A stretch of 64,000 bases of DNA from LMUY01 sp965198895 (GCA_965198895.1 OZ240676.1:4836001-4900000), one strand, 5' to 3'. Positions 51,030 through 60,567 are shown, numbered from the stretch's first letter. Translations and numbers: made by a program. Notes: generated from the letters alone by a model not told the origin.

Positions 51030-52654
51030 TGCCGGGCGAGACCGTCGTGGCAACGCGGCCGGTGCGGTTGGCGGTGCCGGTGCGTCCGGTGGTGAACACC
51101 GCCCTCGCCACTACCCTCAGTTGCGCCTTCGTGGTGCTGATCGGTCTGTTCGGCCAATTCTCCGATCGTTGGCTCGTCGTCGGCATTCTGGACATTGGCC
51201 ACGCCTTGCTCCTGTCCATCGCGCTGTGCAGTGGCGCGGCGCTCGCAAGGCGCATCCCCGGCTGGGGCGTAGCCATCGCGGCGATCGTCGAGGGTGCGGT
51301 TGCGGGCGGGCTGTTGGCGCTGCTGGTGGATGGTGCCCGGGTGGCCAATTTACGCTGGATGCTGGTTGCACTGACGCCGGTTGCGCTCAACCGGATCGGC
51401 TTTCTGTTGCCGGAGCAGCAAGCCTTCTTGCTCCTCGCCGCATCGGGTGCCGCCGCCGCGTTCCTGGGCGCCGCGATCGTCCTGGTACCGCCGGCGGCGC
51501 GCCGCATCATGCTAGGCCTGCTCGGCGGCGTCGTGGTGGCAGGGTTGTTGCGGGAATTGCTTCGCAGCCTGCTCTCCGGTTTCGCCGGGGTGGATGACTG
51601 GGCATTCAGCTTCCAGGGATTGCTCCCCTTAGGCGCGGCCTGTTCCGCGGTGATCGGCGCCGTCATCGGCTTGCGGCCGGGCGGCCGCCAATACGCGGCA
51701 CTCCCCGCACGCGTCCGGCTCGGCGTGAAGGTGTTGGTGCTGCTATTCGTATTGGCGTTGCCGGCGCTGACCAACGACTTCGTGGCCCAGGTCATGATGC
51801 TGGTCTGCCTCTACACGCTGATGGGGCTAGGGCTGAACATCGAGCTCGGCTTGGCCGGCCTGGTCGATCTCGGCTTCGTCGCCTTCTTCGCGGTCGGCGC
51901 CTACACGGTGGCTTTGCTGACGGCGGGCACACCCTCATCGCCGCCCGTGCTGACCTTCTTCGCCGCCCTGCCGTTCTCCATCGCTTTCGCCTCTCTCGCC
52001 GGCTTCCTGTTCGGCCTGCCGGTGTTGCGGGTGCGCGGCGATTACCTGGCCATCGCGACGCTCGGCCTGGGCGAGATCATCCGCGTGATGGTGCTATCCG
52101 ACGCGCTGAAACCGCTGCTGGGCGGTGCGCAAGGCATCGTGAACATTCCCAAGCCGGTGTTCATGGGCATCGAGCTGAGCACGCCGACCCAGTTGTTTTA
52201 TTTGACCGCCTTTTTCACCGCGATCGCCGGGTATGTGGCGTTCCGGTTGCAGCACTCGGGGCTCGGCCGCCGCTGGCTCGCAGTCCGCGAGGACGAGGAC
52301 GTGGCGCAGGCGCTTGGAATCAAGCTGGTGGCTGTCAAACTCTCCGCCTATACGATGGGCGCGGCGTTCGCCGGGCTCGCCGGTGGAATTTTCGCGGCCA
52401 TGGTCGGTTCGGTGTTCCCGCAAAGCTTCCAACTGCTGGTGTCCATCAACGTGCTGGCCATCCTGGTCGTGGGTGGCATCGGCAGCCTGCCCGGCGTCAT
52501 CATCGGTGCCGCGGCCCTCATAGGCGCACCCGAAGTGCTGCGCGATCTCGGCGAATACCGGTATCTGATCTATGGGCTCGTGATCATCGCCGTCGTCCGA
52601 TTGAAACCCGACGGGCTCAGCCCCAAAGCCATCCGCCACCGCGAGATCGCATGA
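51029..52654 (+). CDS. livM: Branched-chain-type ABC permease LivM, extended N-terminus
   Basis: 541 residues, longer than E. coli LivM (about 425). The C-terminal ~300 residues hold the normal core: YTLMGLGLNIELGLAGLVDL, GLPVLRVRGDYLAIATLGLG, GRRWLAVREDEDVAQALGI and GGIGSLPGVIIGAAALIGAP. The first ~230 residues add several hydrophobic helices (e.g. ILDIGHALLLSIALCSGAAL, AFLLLAASGAAAAFLGAAIV) not needed for transport in shorter relatives. It overlaps livG by four bases (ATGA). Confidence 0.88.
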   Translation: MPGETVVATRPVRLAVPVRPVVNTALATTLSCAFVVLIGLFGQFSDRWLVVGILDIGHALLLSIALCSGAALARRIPGWGVAIAAIVEGAVAGGLLALLVDGARVANLRWMLVALTPVALNRIGFLLPEQQAFLLLAASGAAAAFLGAAIVLVPPAARRIMLGLLGGVVVAGLLRELLRSLLSGFAGVDDWAFSFQGLLPLGAACSAVIGAVIGLRPGGRQYAALPARVRLGVKVLVLLFVLALPALTNDFVAQVMMLVCLYTLMGLGLNIELGLAGLVDLGFVAFFAVGAYTVALLTAGTPSSPPVLTFFAALPFSIAFASLAGFLFGLPVLRVRGDYLAIATLGLGEIIRVMVLSDALKPLLGGAQGIVNIPKPVFMGIELSTPTQLFYLTAFFTAIAGYVAFRLQHSGLGRRWLAVREDEDVAQALGIKLVAVKLSAYTMGAAFAGLAGGIFAAMVGSVFPQSFQLLVSINVLAILVVGGIGSLPGVIIGAAALIGAPEVLRDLGEYRYLIYGLVIIAVVRLKPDGLSPKAIRHREIA

Positions 52655-53454
52655 CGGCGCTGCTCGAGGCTTCCGGCATCAGCAAACGCTTCGGCGGGCT
52701 GCTCGCGATCGACAATGTGAGCCTCAATCTGCCCCGCGCCGCGATCCACAGCATCATCGGCCCGAATGGCGCCGGCAAGACGACGCTGTTCAACTGCCTG
52801 ACGTCCTTCGTCAAACCCACTGCCGGGGAAATCCGCCTGAACGGCGAGCGCATCGACGGCCTGCGCCCCGACCTGGTGGCCGCCCAGGGCATCGCGCGCA
52901 CGTACCAGAACATCCGCCTGTTCCCCGATCTCACCACGCTCGAGAACATCATGGTCGGGGTGGATGCCAAGCGCCCGGAATCCCTCATCGGCGCGCTGTT
53001 TTCCACACCCAAACACCGCGAAACCGTCCGCGCCACGACCGCGCGTGCCAACGAGTTGCTGCAGGCCTTGGGGCTGTCTGGCCGCGGCGATCGTTTGGCC
53101 CGGCATCTGCCCTACGGCGACCAAAGGCGGCTCGAGATCGCGCGCGCCATGGCGATCGACCCGGTTCTGCTGCTGCTGGACGAGCCCGCCGCCGGTATGA
53201 ACCCTGTCGAGAGCCATGCCATGATGGAGCTGATCCGCTCCCTCCGCGACGTGCATGGACTGACGGTGCTGTTGATCGAGCACCAGATGCGGGTCGTGAT
53301 GGGCATCTCCGAACGCATCACCGTGCTGGACCATGGCGCCTGCATCGCCGAAGGCACCGCCGAGGAAATCCGCAACGACCCGACCGTGATCGCTGCCTAT
53401 CTCGGCGCCCGTGCCGCCAAGCACGGCATGGACGCGCTGGAGCCGCGCGTTTGA
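52651..53454 (+). CDS. livG: Branched-chain-type ABC ATPase LivG
   Basis: 267-residue ATPase. Walker A GPNGAGKTTLFNCLTSF, the LivG-specific IARTYQNIRLFPDLTTLENI, Walker B LLLLDEPAAGMNPVESHAMM and switch His in LIEHQMRVVMG are seen. The signature motif is degenerate: LPYGDQRRLEIARAMA in place of LSGGQ, as is normal for LivG. Coupled to livM and livF by four-base overlaps. Confidence 0.92.
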   Translation: MTALLEASGISKRFGGLLAIDNVSLNLPRAAIHSIIGPNGAGKTTLFNCLTSFVKPTAGEIRLNGERIDGLRPDLVAAQGIARTYQNIRLFPDLTTLENIMVGVDAKRPESLIGALFSTPKHRETVRATTARANELLQALGLSGRGDRLARHLPYGDQRRLEIARAMAIDPVLLLLDEPAAGMNPVESHAMMELIRSLRDVHGLTVLLIEHQMRVVMGISERITVLDHGACIAEGTAEEIRNDPTVIAAYLGARAAKHGMDALEPRV

Positions 53455-54161
53455 CGTCGCTGGTGGTGGACGACCTGCACGTCTCCTACGGTAATATCCG
53501 GGCATTGCGCGGGGTGTCGCTGGCGGTGGAGGCCGGCACGATCTGCGCCATGGTCGGCGCGAACGGAGCCGGCAAGACAACGACGCTGAACGCCATTTGT
53601 GGTTTGCGCACCCTGACGAGGGGCCGCGTGTCGCTGGATGGCCGCGACGTCACGGGTATCCCCGCACACGACCTGGTGCCGCTCGGCCTGGTGCAGGTGC
53701 CGGAGGGCCGGCGGGTGTTCAGCCGCCTGACGGTGCGCGAGAATTTAGGCATGGGCGCCTTCCGCCGCCGCGCCAGCCGGGCCGAGTTGGCGACAGAGTT
53801 GGATAAGGTGCTGGACATCTTCCCGCGGCTGAAGGAGCGGATGACCCAGCTTGCCGGCACGCTCTCGGGCGGCGAGCAACAGATGCTCGCGATGGGCCGC
53901 GCGCTGATGTCCAAGCCCCGCATGCTGCTGATGGACGAGCCCTCGATGGGCCTGGCGCCCCAATTCGTGGATCAGCTGTTCGACACCATTGTGGCGATCA
54001 ACCGCCTGGGTGTGACAGTGCTGCTGGTGGAGCAGAACGCCTTCATGGCGCTTGAAATCGCGCAGATGGCGTATGTACTGCAATCCGGCGAGGTCGTGCT
54101 GTCCGGCCCGGGACCAGAGCTGATGGACTCAGAAGCAGTGCGCGAAGCCTATCTAGGCTAG
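53451..54161 (+). CDS. livF: Branched-chain-type ABC ATPase LivF
   Basis: 236-residue second ATPase, last gene of the importer operon. Motifs are VGANGAGKTTTLNAICGL (Walker A), VPEGRRVFSRLTVRENLGMG (LivF-specific), LSGGEQQMLAMGRALM (signature) and MLLMDEPSMGLAPQ (Walker B). The start is a TTG overlapping the livG stop (TTGA); no ATG or GTG fits the expected N-terminus so well. A CTCTCCC-family repeat follows. Confidence 0.92.
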   Translation: MTSLVVDDLHVSYGNIRALRGVSLAVEAGTICAMVGANGAGKTTTLNAICGLRTLTRGRVSLDGRDVTGIPAHDLVPLGLVQVPEGRRVFSRLTVRENLGMGAFRRRASRAELATELDKVLDIFPRLKERMTQLAGTLSGGEQQMLAMGRALMSKPRMLLMDEPSMGLAPQFVDQLFDTIVAINRLGVTVLLVEQNAFMALEIAQMAYVLQSGEVVLSGPGPELMDSEAVREAYLG

Positions 54162-54170
54162 ATCCTTCTC

Positions 54171-54200
54171 CTGGAGGGAGAGGGCCGGGGTGAGGGGTGC
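54171..54200. repeat. CTCTCCC-family element after livF (reverse orientation)
   Basis: CTGGAGGGAGAGGGCCGGGG then TGAGGGGTGC is, on the other strand, GCACCCCTCACCCCGGCCC then TCTCCC, almost the same as the element inside the Dpp-type operon near 17.94 kb. It lies between convergent livF and the peptide-type binding-protein gene. Confidence 0.55.
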
Positions 54201-54222
54201 CTCAAGCAAAAATCGGAAGAGC

Positions 54223-55725
54223 CTAAGGCGCCAACCCCAGTCCAATCGGCTTGATCAGCCCATCTGGCCTGGGCGTGAACCCCGTGACCTTGCTGCTCAA
54301 TCCCCAAAACCACGTGAAGTGATACAGTGGCAAGTAAGGCAAATCCGCCATCCAGATGCCGTTGGCGTCGTGGTAGGCGGCTTTGCGAGCAGCATCGTCG
54401 GGAGCTGCGGCACCACGATCCAGGGCGGCGTCCATCGCTTTGCTGCACCAACCGGTCCAGTTCAGCGGAGCGCCGCAGCGCGTCCAGGTTCCGATATTGC
54501 CGTCCGGATCCGGCCGACCGCTCCAGATCACCAGGTAGGCCTGGTAGTCACCGGCGGTCGCGGCGCTGGTCTGCGCCACGGCCTCACCTTTCTGCAGCGA
54601 CAGATCGAATCCCGCTTCCGCCACCATCGACTGGATGACCTCACCGACCTGCACGTCCGTCGGTGAATCCGTGGTCAGCAGCGTCAGCTTCGGATGCGGC
54701 ACGCCCGCTGCGGCCAGCAACGCTTTCGCGCCCGGCAGATCGCGCGGCGGGACTGGATACGCCGGATCGTACCAAGCGTTGCCTGGCGCCTGCATCTGGT
54801 TGCTAGGGATGAAGCGGCCATCGAACACCGCCTGGTTGATCCCCTCCCGGTCGATCGCCTTGGCGAAAGCCTGTCGGATGCGGACGTCATGGGCAAACGG
54901 CGTATCCGCCTGGGCTCCCCGGCCGAGATTGAACGACAGCATCTCGAATCCGATCGAGGGTGCAGTGGCTACGCGCAGCTTCGGGTTCGCCTGTACCGCG
55001 GCCACGTCGGTCGCAGCGAGGCGGTTTGCGATGTCGATGGCGCCGGATTGCAGATTCACCAGCCGAACGTTCGAATCCACCATGATGCGGAACTCGATTC
55101 GGTCGAGCGACACAGCACCGGCGTTCCAGTAGCCGGGAAAGCGTTGCAGCGTGATATGGTCCTGCGCGACCCGCTCCACGAAGGCGAACGGGCCGGCGCA
55201 GACCGGGTGCGCCGCGATCGCGTCTTTCGGCTGATCGAGGATGCGGGGGGACAGCATCTCCCCCGGCCGGTTCGCCATCAGCGCGAGCAGCGGCGCATAC
55301 GGGGCGGAGAGACGGATGCGGATGGTCTGCGGATCCAGCACGTCTTCGCCCACTACGGGCTTCAGCTCCGTACGCCGATTGCTGTAGGGCGCGGTGCGGT
55401 AGCGTTCGAAATTGGCCCGCACTGCCTCGGCGTCCATCGGCGCGCCGTCCTGAAACTGCACGCCTGGTCGCAGATGCAGGGTGAGCGCCAGGCGGTCGGC
55501 CGACCATTCCCAGCCGGTGGCCAACTCCGGCACCAGGGTCAAATTTTTGTCCAGCCCGATCAGCGTGTCGCACATGGAGGTCGCAACGGCACGCTCGATA
55601 TACGAATTGCTGACAGCGGGATCGAGCGAGTCCGGGTCGAAATCCAGCGCGAAGCGGAGCGTGCCGGCAGCGTGCGCGCCCGTCGTAAGCAGGGCTAGGA
55701 GGGCGGCCAGGACAACATGGCGCAT
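54223..55725 (-). CDS. Peptide-type ABC substrate-binding protein (SBP_bac_5)
   Basis: 500-residue periplasmic receptor of the DppA/OppA/NikA class. A signal peptide (MRHVVLAALLALLTTGAHAA) is followed by LRFALDFDPDSLDPAVSNSY, LVPELATGWEWSADRLALTL and LHLRPGVQFQDGAPMDAEAV, all family hallmarks. It stands alone: a family B repeat separates it from the amidohydrolase gene upstream. It could serve the Dpp-type operon near 17-21 kb that lacks a receptor, or be an additional receptor for the importer at 56.8-62.1 kb. Confidence 0.88.
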   Translation of the reverse strand: MRHVVLAALLALLTTGAHAAGTLRFALDFDPDSLDPAVSNSYIERAVATSMCDTLIGLDKNLTLVPELATGWEWSADRLALTLHLRPGVQFQDGAPMDAEAVRANFERYRTAPYSNRRTELKPVVGEDVLDPQTIRIRLSAPYAPLLALMANRPGEMLSPRILDQPKDAIAAHPVCAGPFAFVERVAQDHITLQRFPGYWNAGAVSLDRIEFRIMVDSNVRLVNLQSGAIDIANRLAATDVAAVQANPKLRVATAPSIGFEMLSFNLGRGAQADTPFAHDVRIRQAFAKAIDREGINQAVFDGRFIPSNQMQAPGNAWYDPAYPVPPRDLPGAKALLAAAGVPHPKLTLLTTDSPTDVQVGEVIQSMVAEAGFDLSLQKGEAVAQTSAATAGDYQAYLVIWSGRPDPDGNIGTWTRCGAPLNWTGWCSKAMDAALDRGAAAPDDAARKAAYHDANGIWMADLPYLPLYHFTWFWGLSSKVTGFTPRPDGLIKPIGLGLAP

Positions 55726-55748
55726 ATTAGGCGGCTCCTTCGGATACC

Positions 55749-55876
55749 GTCATGCCAGGCCTTGAGCCTGGTATCCACGGGGTTAGGCTGGTGACGTCAG
55801 ACCAGCGTTTCATACAGTCGCGTGCTGCGGGTCTCTGCGGAGCGCCGTGGATACCAGGGTCAAGCCTCGGCATGAC
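55749..55876. repeat. Palindromic intergenic repeat, family B copy 3
   Basis: About 128 bases with the best-preserved inverted ends: GTCATGCCAGGCCTTGAGCC then TGGTATCCACGG at the left, and CCGTGGATACCAGGGTCAAG then CCTCGGCATGAC at the right. Shares GGTGACGTCAGA-type interior with copy 1. It lies between the lone binding protein and the amidohydrolase gene. Confidence 0.8.
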
Positions 55877-55885
55877 GGTGAGAAA

Positions 55886-56794
55886 TCAAAAGCCGTACAG
55901 TCGCGCGGCGGTATCGTGGAACAGCGCAGCTTGCTCATCCACCGTGTATTCAGCGGCAATCTCGCGGAATCGGTCGCATAACGCGGCATACGTCATCGTG
56001 CGGCGCGCGACGGGGTAGTCGCTACCAAACATGCATCGCGCGGGCCCGAACGCCTCGATGCAACTCCCGAGGGTTTCGCGATCACCCGCGAGACTGCGGT
56101 CCGGCGAATAAGCGGCGTAGTTCGACAGTTTGATCGCAATGTTGGGTTGCTGGCCCATACTGCGCAGCCCGGCGCGCCACCGGGCCATTCCCTCGGCATC
56201 GCGATCGTTGGGGGTGCAGCAATGGTTGACGATGAACTGCTGACCCGGCGTATCCCGCGCCAACGCCGCCACCTCCTCCGCCTGATGCGCATTCATCAAT
56301 AAGTCCAGCGCCCAGCCATACGGGGCCAATCGCGCCAATCCGGCGCGCCAGGCCGGTTCGTTCACCACGCCCTGCCGCGTCCAGCGCTTCGCCGGGTCGG
56401 GATGCCAGCGGATCGTTTCCCGGATCGCAGCGACGCGCGGGAAGGCGGCTTGCGTTTCGAGGATCGCGGGCAAATCGGGTGAGTCGAGGAGAGAGGCGGC
56501 GACGTAGCGGGCGGCGATCCCGGGCGGGCGGGGCAGGGTGTCGATCCAGGCCGTTTGCTCGGCCGGGTTGCGCGCTGGGTCCCACAGTGCCTCGATATGC
56601 ACCGAGGCCACGATCCCTTGGCCCGCGATGTCGGCTGCGTAATCTGCTGGCAGATAGTCGCGGCGAAGGAAGTCGATGTTGCCCAAAGCGCCGATCGACG
56701 CCACCGGGTCGGTCAGCCAGGGATAATCGCCCCGGGACAGATCCCACAGGTGATGGTGCGCATCGATGATCGGGCCGCGGTAGAGTTCGCTCAT
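55886..56794 (-). CDS. Amidohydrolase family 2 (TIM-barrel metal hydrolase)
   Basis: 302-residue cytoplasmic hydrolase of the 2-pyrone-4,6-dicarboxylate lactonase-like group. It has the metal motif DAHHHLWDL near residue 11, IRWHPDPAKRWT, FIVNHCCTPNDRDAEGMARW and the late ligand Asp in MFGSDYPVARR. It would hydrolyse a lactone or amide. It follows the importer ATPase by 30 bases on the same strand, so it probably acts on the imported compound or a product of the hydantoinase-type enzyme upstream. Confidence 0.85.
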   Translation of the reverse strand: MSELYRGPIIDAHHHLWDLSRGDYPWLTDPVASIGALGNIDFLRRDYLPADYAADIAGQGIVASVHIEALWDPARNPAEQTAWIDTLPRPPGIAARYVAASLLDSPDLPAILETQAAFPRVAAIRETIRWHPDPAKRWTRQGVVNEPAWRAGLARLAPYGWALDLLMNAHQAEEVAALARDTPGQQFIVNHCCTPNDRDAEGMARWRAGLRSMGQQPNIAIKLSNYAAYSPDRSLAGDRETLGSCIEAFGPARCMFGSDYPVARRTMTYAALCDRFREIAAEYTVDEQAALFHDTAARLYGF

Positions 56795-56824
56795 ACGCGA
56801 ATGGTGGCCGAACCGTGGCTGGCG

Positions 56825-57649
56825 TCAACCGGGCAGCGGCGCACGTTTGGTCAGAAACGAATGGTCGGGGTCGGGGTTCGGCACGGTGGCCAGCAGCGAG
56901 CGGGCATAGTCACTGGCCGGGGCGGCAAAGATCGCTTCGGTGTCGCCCTGCTCGACCAGTTTCCCCCGGTGCAGGAAGGCCACCCGGTCGCACATGTAGC
57001 GGACCACCCCGAGATCGTGGCTGATGAACACTGTGGTCAGGCCTAATTGCGTCTGCAGGTCCGTGAGCAAGGTCAGCACCTGCGCCTGGACCGAAACGTC
57101 GAGTGCCGAAGTGGGTTCGTCCAGCACGAGCAACTCCGGGCCGGGTGCCAAAGCGCGCGCGATGCCGATCCGTTGCCGTTGACCGCCGGAGAACTCGTGT
57201 GGAAAGCGATAAAGGTGCTGTGCGCCCAACCCGACCCGCTTGAGCAATTCGACAACACGGTCGGTACGGCCGCGTCCGTTCAGCCGCACGCGTTCTCGAT
57301 GGATCTCCATCGGTTCGGCGATGATGTCGCGGATGGTCATGCGCGGGTTCAGGGAGGCGTACGGATCCTGGAACACGATCTGGATACGGGCGCGGATAGC
57401 CTGCCGGTCCCGGCGCGACAGGTGGGAAAGGTCGATGCCATCGAACAGGATGCGGCCGCTGGTGACTGGTTCGAGCAGCAGGATGCAGCGCGCCAGCGTC
57501 GTCTTGCCGGAACCAGACTCGCCCACCAGGCCGAAGCTCTCGCCGCGCGTGACGTGCAGGCTGACGTCGGACAGCGCCGTCACGGTCTTGGAGCCCTTCA
57601 GCAACCCCGAACCGCCATAGGTCTTGCCTACGCCTTCGATCTTCAGCAT
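56825..57649 (-). CDS. Dpp/Opp-type ABC ATPase, DppF-like
   Basis: 274-residue ATPase with GESGSGKTTLARCILLLEP, IVFQDPYASLNPRMTIRDII, EFSGGQRQRIGIARAL and LLVLDEPTSALDVSVQ. The ATG used shares one base with the stop of the upstream ATPase gene (TGATG). It lacks the long Cys-bearing C-terminal extension of many DppF proteins, ending shortly after the ABC domain, so substrate-loading contacts may rest on the DppD-like partner. Confidence 0.9.
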   Translation of the reverse strand: MLKIEGVGKTYGGSGLLKGSKTVTALSDVSLHVTRGESFGLVGESGSGKTTLARCILLLEPVTSGRILFDGIDLSHLSRRDRQAIRARIQIVFQDPYASLNPRMTIRDIIAEPMEIHRERVRLNGRGRTDRVVELLKRVGLGAQHLYRFPHEFSGGQRQRIGIARALAPGPELLVLDEPTSALDVSVQAQVLTLLTDLQTQLGLTTVFISHDLGVVRYMCDRVAFLHRGKLVEQGDTEAIFAAPASDYARSLLATVPNPDPDHSFLTKRAPLPG

Positions 57650-58683
57650 CAAGCGACCCGGCGTTCGGCGGGTCGCACTCGTAGGCACGCGGCTTCGTGC
57701 AACTCACCGAGCGACACCATCGGCGGCACACCCTGTGCGCAGTCCGGCCCGGCCAGCGGGCAGCGGGAAGCGAAGCGGCATCCGGGGGGCGGGCTGAGCA
57801 GGTTGGGCACGGTTCCCGCCAGCCCCAGCAGGCTGCCGCGGCGGGTTCCCGCCACGGGGACGGAGGCCAGGAGCGCGCGCGTGTACGGGTGGGCAGGCTG
57901 CTTGAGCACGGCACGGACCGGGCCGGCTTCCACAATATTGCCGGCATACATCACGGCGACATGACTGCAGAGTTCGGCCACAACGCCGAGATTGTGGGTG
58001 ATGAAGATCACGCCAAGGTCGCGCTCTTGCACCAAGTCGTAGATCAACTGCAGGATTTGCGCCTGCACCGACACGTCAAGCGCCGTGGTCGGCTCGTCTG
58101 CGACCAGCAGGTCGGGGCGGCCGATCACGGCCATGGCGATCAGCACGCGCTGCCGCATGCCGCCGGAGAACTGATGCGGGTAGTCGCGCAGGCGCGCCGC
58201 CGCATCGTGGATGCCGACCTTTTCCAGCATCGCGAGCGATTGAGCGCGGGCTGCCTTGCGGTAGTAGCGGCGCGGGGCGCTCGCGTCGAGGCCGATGATC
58301 TCGGGTCGGAGCCGAGCGGCGTGGAGCGCCACGTCGACTAATTGCGCCCCGATTGGAAACAGCGGATTGAGGTTGGTGGTCGGGTCCTGGAAGATCATCC
58401 CGATGCGACGGCCGCGCAGGCTGCGCATGGCGTCTTCCGGTTTGTGCAGCAGGTCCTCGCCGTCGAACAGGATGCTGCCTTGGTGGTAGCGTGCCGGCGG
58501 CGAGGGAACCAGGCGGGAGATCGACAACCCGGTCAGCGACTTGCCGCAGCCGGTTTCGCCCACCACGCCCCAGATCTCGCCCCGCCGAACGGTGAGTTCG
58601 ATGCCGTTCAGCACGTGCGCCTCGCCGTCGAAGCTTCGCATGCTGAGATGCAGGTTCTGGATGTGCAGCAGCGGTGCCGTCAT
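57649..58683 (-). CDS. Dpp/Opp-type ABC ATPase, DppD-like
   Basis: 344-residue ATPase: GETGCGKSLTGLSISRLVPS (Walker A), MIFQDPTTNLNPLFPIG, QFSGGMRQRVLIAMAV, LLVADEPTTALDVSVQ (Walker B), and the C-terminal CRFASRCPLAGPDC cysteine group. The ATG before TAPLLHIQNL overlaps the DppC-like stop by four bases. The frame is open far upstream over the permease gene, which is coincidental. Confidence 0.9.
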   Translation of the reverse strand: MTAPLLHIQNLHLSMRSFDGEAHVLNGIELTVRRGEIWGVVGETGCGKSLTGLSISRLVPSPPARYHQGSILFDGEDLLHKPEDAMRSLRGRRIGMIFQDPTTNLNPLFPIGAQLVDVALHAARLRPEIIGLDASAPRRYYRKAARAQSLAMLEKVGIHDAAARLRDYPHQFSGGMRQRVLIAMAVIGRPDLLVADEPTTALDVSVQAQILQLIYDLVQERDLGVIFITHNLGVVAELCSHVAVMYAGNIVEAGPVRAVLKQPAHPYTRALLASVPVAGTRRGSLLGLAGTVPNLLSPPPGCRFASRCPLAGPDCAQGVPPMVSLGELHEAACLRVRPAERRVA

Positions 58684-59552
58684 CGCCGGGCGCGCGGGTC
58701 CAGCAGGTCGCGCAGGCCGTCGCCCAGCAGATTGAAAGCGAAGACGGCGACGAAGATCGCCATGCCGGGGAAAATCGCCGTCCACCAATCGTCCGGGATG
58801 TTGCCGCGTGCCACCGCCAGCAGGGTGCCCCATTCCGGGGTCGGCGGGCGGACGCCGACACCGATGAAGCCGAGCGAGGCAACGGTCAACACGGCGAACC
58901 CGACGTCGAGCGACATTTTGACGATCACGGGGGAGAGGATGTTCGGTAGGATGTGGCGCCATAGCAGCCGACTCACTCCGGCCCCGGCGGCGGTGGAGGC
59001 GACGACGAAGGATTCGCCTTTCTTGGCCATCACTTCGCCGCGCACCAGCCGCGCATAGCCGGGCCACCACGAGACCGCGATGGCGGCCACCATGTTGACG
59101 ATGCCCGGGCCCAAGGCGGCCGCGACAGCCATGGCGAGGATCAGGCTGGGCACGGTCAGGATCAGATCGGTCAGACGCATCAGCACCTCGTCGACCCATC
59201 CGCCGAAGAAGCCGGCCAGTGCGCCCACGAACACGCCGGCGGCAGTGCCGATCGCCACGACGGCGAGGCCCGAGAGCAGCGAGATGCGCGTGCCGCCCAA
59301 TACCAGCGAGAATACGTCCTGGCCTAATTCGTTGGTGCCGAACCAATGCCCGGCGCTCGGAGGTTGGAAACGCGTCGCGGTGTGAACGGCCCCGGCCAGG
59401 TCGGCGGGATACGGAACGATGGCTGGGCCGAGCAGTGCGGCGGCGATGAGCAGGACCACAATGGCGAGACCGATCAGCGACAATACGCTTTGCCGGAACC
59501 GGTAGAAGCCGCGTTGCAGGCTGCCACGGCGAACCGGAAGGGTGGCGCTCAT
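58680..59552 (-). CDS. Dpp/Opp-type ABC permease, DppC-like
   Basis: 290-residue permease. Helix 1 is LSLIGLAIVVLLIAAALLGP; GHWFGTNELGQDVFSLVLGG is the DppC signature; the coupling loop reads GESFVVASTAAGAGVSRLLW. Starts with ATG overlapping the DppB-like stop (ATGA) and ends overlapping the ATPase gene, so the four transport genes are tightly coupled. Confidence 0.9.
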   Translation of the reverse strand: MSATLPVRRGSLQRGFYRFRQSVLSLIGLAIVVLLIAAALLGPAIVPYPADLAGAVHTATRFQPPSAGHWFGTNELGQDVFSLVLGGTRISLLSGLAVVAIGTAAGVFVGALAGFFGGWVDEVLMRLTDLILTVPSLILAMAVAAALGPGIVNMVAAIAVSWWPGYARLVRGEVMAKKGESFVVASTAAGAGVSRLLWRHILPNILSPVIVKMSLDVGFAVLTVASLGFIGVGVRPPTPEWGTLLAVARGNIPDDWWTAIFPGMAIFVAVFAFNLLGDGLRDLLDPRARR

Positions 59553-60556
59553 CGTAGGCGGATACGCGGGTTCAGCAGGGCGTAGATCACGTCGACGATC
59601 AGGTTGACGAGAACGAACAGCGTGCCGATGCAGAGCGTGACGCCGATAATCGGCATGAAATCCTGCGTCAGCACCGCACTCGTGGCGTACAGGCCGATGC
59701 CGGGCCAGTCGAACACCGTCTCCACCAGTACCGTGCCGCCGAGCAGCCAGCCGAAATACAGGCCGATCACGGTCAGGGTGGCGGAGATGGCGTTCTTGAG
59801 CACGTACTTGAATAGGATCAGCCGACGGGAGAGGCCCAGCGCCCGCTCGGTCATCACGTAGTCCTGCTGCAGCACCTCGATGGTGGAGGCGCGCATCATC
59901 CGGACGATGGTGGCGAGCGGGGATAGGCTCATCGCGATCGCAGGCAGGGCGAGGTATTGCAGCGCGATGCCGAGCGCATGCAGGTCGCCGGCGGCCAGGG
60001 CGTCGACGGTGAGGAGGCCGGTCACATGCGGCGGCGGGTCTTCGTCGAGTGGGAAACGTCCGCTGAGCGGCAGCCAGCCGAGCCACATCGCAAAGCCCAG
60101 TTGGAACAGCAGCCCGAGGAAGAAACGCGGCATCGAAATAGCGCCAAGCGAGACGACGCTCGTCAGCATGTCCGGCCAGCGATTGCGATTGACCGCGGCC
60201 AGCAGGCCGAGCGGGATGCCGAGCACGACGGCAATGGCCATCGCGTATAGTACCAGTTCCAGCGTTGCCGGCAGGTAGTCCTCCAGATCCTGCAGCACGG
60301 GCCGACGACTGTAGATGGACATGCCCCAGTTGCCGTGCACGAGGCCGGTGGCGTAGGTCCAGTATTGCGCCGGGAGGGAGCGGTCTAGGCCGAATTCCTG
60401 CGTGATCTCCGCGATTTGGGCGGGGGACGCATTGGGCCCAGCCGCCAGCCGAGCCGGGTCACCCGGCAGCAGGCGGGTGATGGCGAACACCAGCATCGTC
60501 AGGCCGACCATGACCGGCACCAGCAGCAGGATGCGTCGCACGATGAAGGCGAGCAT
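59549..60556 (-). CDS. Dpp/Opp-type ABC permease, DppB-like
   Basis: 335-residue permease with the standard start MLAFIVRRILLLVPVMVGLT, then LLPGDPARLAAGPNASPAQI, EFGLDRSLPAQYWTYATGLV, and VETVFDWPGIGLYATSAVLT near the C-terminus. It has a longer periplasmic insertion (about 165-195, LSGRFPLDEDPPPHVTGLLT) between helices than the paralogue near 18 kb. Eleven bases separate it from the receptor gene upstream. Confidence 0.9.
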   Translation of the reverse strand: MLAFIVRRILLLVPVMVGLTMLVFAITRLLPGDPARLAAGPNASPAQIAEITQEFGLDRSLPAQYWTYATGLVHGNWGMSIYSRRPVLQDLEDYLPATLELVLYAMAIAVVLGIPLGLLAAVNRNRWPDMLTSVVSLGAISMPRFFLGLLFQLGFAMWLGWLPLSGRFPLDEDPPPHVTGLLTVDALAAGDLHALGIALQYLALPAIAMSLSPLATIVRMMRASTIEVLQQDYVMTERALGLSRRLILFKYVLKNAISATLTVIGLYFGWLLGGTVLVETVFDWPGIGLYATSAVLTQDFMPIIGVTLCIGTLFVLVNLIVDVIYALLNPRIRLR

Positions 60557-60567
60557 CCGCCGCGCCG

